64,000 nucleotides of DNA from Bombiscardovia apis (lineage in GTDB: Bacteria > Actinomycetota > Actinomycetes > Actinomycetales > Bifidobacteriaceae), in the NCBI RefSeq assembly GCF_033095945.1, contig NZ_AP026800.1, positions 1,798,001-1,862,000 of the forward strand, written 5' to 3'. Every line of letters starts with the position of its first letter. The stretch's first letter is position 1. The notes below the pieces were generated by a model. The model was not told the DNA's origin. It worked only from the letters and a program-made list of their open reading frames with translations, and made no database searches. Both the position numbers and the translations under genes were made by a program. This document shows, in pieces, positions 62,528 to 64,000 of this stretch.

Positions 62528-63991
62528 TCAACGAGCGGATTGTCTACGGTTGCGCCAGAGGCAAGCACCGCCGAAGCAAACCAGCCAAATAAGGCCACAA
62601 ATGGCGGAAACTCGGGTGTCAGCAGCTAGGAAGAGCGAGGCATACACAAACACGAAGAAAGCGATTGCTAAAGCACCAGTCCACTTATATGCCGGCATGA
62701 GGAAACCATCTTCCATAAAATCGTCCGAGGCCCGATACCGGTAATGTGTGATAAGTAACAAAATATAAATAAAAATGATTACAGCACTCGAAGCCGATGC
62801 AAAGAGCACAAATGCCGAAGAGAAACCAGGTAGGGTTCGCAAGATGGGCGACAGTAGAATGAGCAGACCCGAAACGATGATGGCTCTTGCCGGCACCCTA
62901 CCCCGCTTAGAGATAGTGCCCAGCGAGCGCAAAGCCGGAGACTGAGCCGAGCTCGCCAGCTGGAAGAGATTGCGCCCAGCCGAGTAAAGCAGCGAGTTCA
63001 AAGCCGAGGAAGCCGCAGTAATCACAACGAAGAAGACCAGCGCAGCGGCCCAATCCAAGCCCGCGTATCTAAAGACCATCACAAATGGAGAGGTGAAAGA
63101 GCCGTCAGCTTTGGGCTGGAAGGTGCGCCAAGGCACAATCAGCATAATGGCCACCAGAGCGCCCACATAGAAAATGAGCACGCGCACGATAATCTCGTTA
63201 ATAGCCTTGGGCAAGACCTTACGCGGATTCTGCGTTTCCGAAACAGTAACGCCCACAAACTCAATCATTTCGTAAGCGAAGAAGACCATTTGGAAACTCA
63301 TAAAGAAGGAGAGCCAGCCGTTCGGTGCCAGCGAGAAACCATTGACGATGTTGTCAATGCCCGCGTGGCCAGCCGGAGAGGCAGGTTCAGAACCCGACAT
63401 GTGGACCGCAGGATAGTTGAAATGCACAGCTACCATCACAATCGCAGTCACAATCATGGCAATAATAAGCGTGATTTTAATCATCGAGAACCAAAACTCA
63501 GCCTCGCCGAACACTTTGACGGCAATGAGATTGATGGCCACCATAGCAAGGAGAAACGCTAGCTCAATAACGAAGCGCCAGGCGGAAAGATCGATGCCGA
63601 AAGTGTTGAAGAAGGTCACAAAATACGTACCCACAGCCGTTAGCTCAGACATACCAATCAAAATCAGCACAATCCAATACGACCAGCCAGCAAAGGAACC
63701 CCAGCCCTTGCCTAAATAGCGGGTAATAAAGGAGATGAACGTGTGCTGGTCAGGGTCGGCATACATAAGCTCGCCGATAGCGCGCATAAGTAGGAACATA
63801 ATAATGCCGACGGCAATGTATACAAAGACGATGGAAGGGCCAGTCAAAGCAATCGACTTGCCGGAGCCCAGGAAGAGGCCGGTGCCAATAGTGCCACCGA
63901 TAGCGATAAACTGCACATGGCGCTTGCTCAAGCCGCGCTCCATGCTGTTTTCGCTAGCTTTCAGGGCAGAGCCGGCGCTAGGTTCCTTCAT
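62528..63991 (-). CDS. Amino-acid permease (APC superfamily)
   Basis: 487 residues, twelve transmembrane helices. Signature start RHVQFIAIGGTIGTGLFLGSGK with the conserved GTG-fold, SIALTGPSIVFVYIAVG and the motif ERGLSKRH typical of the AroP/CycA branch (D-serine, D-alanine and glycine transporters are the closest recollection). It probably imports neutral amino acids with protons. The ATG is 10 bases from the window end, so upstream context is missing. It lies 235 bases upstream of the pilin start on the same strand. Confidence 0.9.
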   Translation of the reverse strand: MKEPSAGSALKASENSMERGLSKRHVQFIAIGGTIGTGLFLGSGKSIALTGPSIVFVYIAVGIIMFLLMRAIGELMYADPDQHTFISFITRYLGKGWGSFAGWSYWIVLILIGMSELTAVGTYFVTFFNTFGIDLSAWRFVIELAFLLAMVAINLIAVKVFGEAEFWFSMIKITLIIAMIVTAIVMVAVHFNYPAVHMSGSEPASPAGHAGIDNIVNGFSLAPNGWLSFFMSFQMVFFAYEMIEFVGVTVSETQNPRKVLPKAINEIIVRVLIFYVGALVAIMLIVPWRTFQPKADGSFTSPFVMVFRYAGLDWAAALVFFVVITAASSALNSLLYSAGRNLFQLASSAQSPALRSLGTISKRGRVPARAIIVSGLLILLSPILRTLPGFSSAFVLFASASSAVIIFIYILLLITHYRYRASDDFMEDGFLMPAYKWTGALAIAFFVFVYASLFLAADTRVSAICGLIWLVCFGGACLWRNRRQSAR

Positions 63992-64000
63992 ATTCTCTGT

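Overview
The window looks like an actinobacterial chromosome segment, most probably from the Bifidobacteriaceae. The evidence is gene content: an actinobacterial-type myo-inositol-phosphate synthase, a Tad pilus locus with DUF4244/TadE/CpaE-like genes beside dnaX-recR, a ppk-mutT1 pair, a murT-gatD pair behind dnaB, an ftsY-amt pair, an AarF/UbiB kinase with a phasin-like gene, DUF5701 and DUF2188 proteins, sortase-type pilins and YhgE/Pip membrane proteins. No respiratory genes are seen. By eye the base composition is moderately GC-rich. The species cannot be fixed from sequence alone.

Layout. 1-7.1 kb: two paralogous cell-surface subtilases in tandem on the minus strand. The first is cut by the window edge; the second carries 12 FIVAR-type repeats. 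7.2-13 kb: ino1, divergent from a bifunctional penicillin-binding protein, then small conserved genes. 13-13.5 kb: a 600-base gene-free gap with a long inverted repeat. 13.5-22 kb: recR, dnaX and a Tad/Flp pilus cluster (tadZ-A-B-C, then DUF4244, TadE and TadE-like), all on the minus strand. 22-27.3 kb (plus): ppk, mutT1-like, an unknown gene and upp. 27.4-32 kb (minus): an EamA transporter, a glycerophosphodiesterase, a UbiB-type kinase and a phasin-like gene. 32.4-33.8 kb (plus): an intact mazEF pair and a decaying DinJ/YafQ pair. 33.8-37.7 kb (minus): dnaB-murT-gatD. 38-39.5 kb: a MATE exporter. 39.6-43.3 kb (minus): an unusual Amt, ftsY, a small membrane protein and a GNAT. 43.4-48.8 kb (plus): tRNA-Lys and two YhgE/Pip genes. 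48.8-52.7 kb (minus): a lone 1283-residue SF1 helicase of different composition. 52.8-58.9 kb: a MerR/CMD pair, an unknown protein, a HIT protein, a VOC protein, an MHS-family transporter and a cyclopropane-fatty-acid synthase. 59-62.3 kb (minus): two pilin genes with no sortase gene beside them. 62.5-64 kb: an amino-acid permease.

Surface biology dominates: large anchored proteases, two pilus types, peptidoglycan enzymes (PBP, MurT/GatD), YhgE/Pip proteins and lipid modification. The points most worth a second look are the orphan SF1 helicase; an Amt in which both pore histidines are replaced (Q184, N333) and which lacks the usual glnK/glnD neighbours; a 16-base motif found three times in intergenic regions, twice in the tad locus next to DnaA-box-like sites; a DnaA-box cluster between dnaB and the MATE gene; the YafQ-type toxin broken by one in-frame TGA; and the sortase-less pilin pair with a hairpin-filled spacer.
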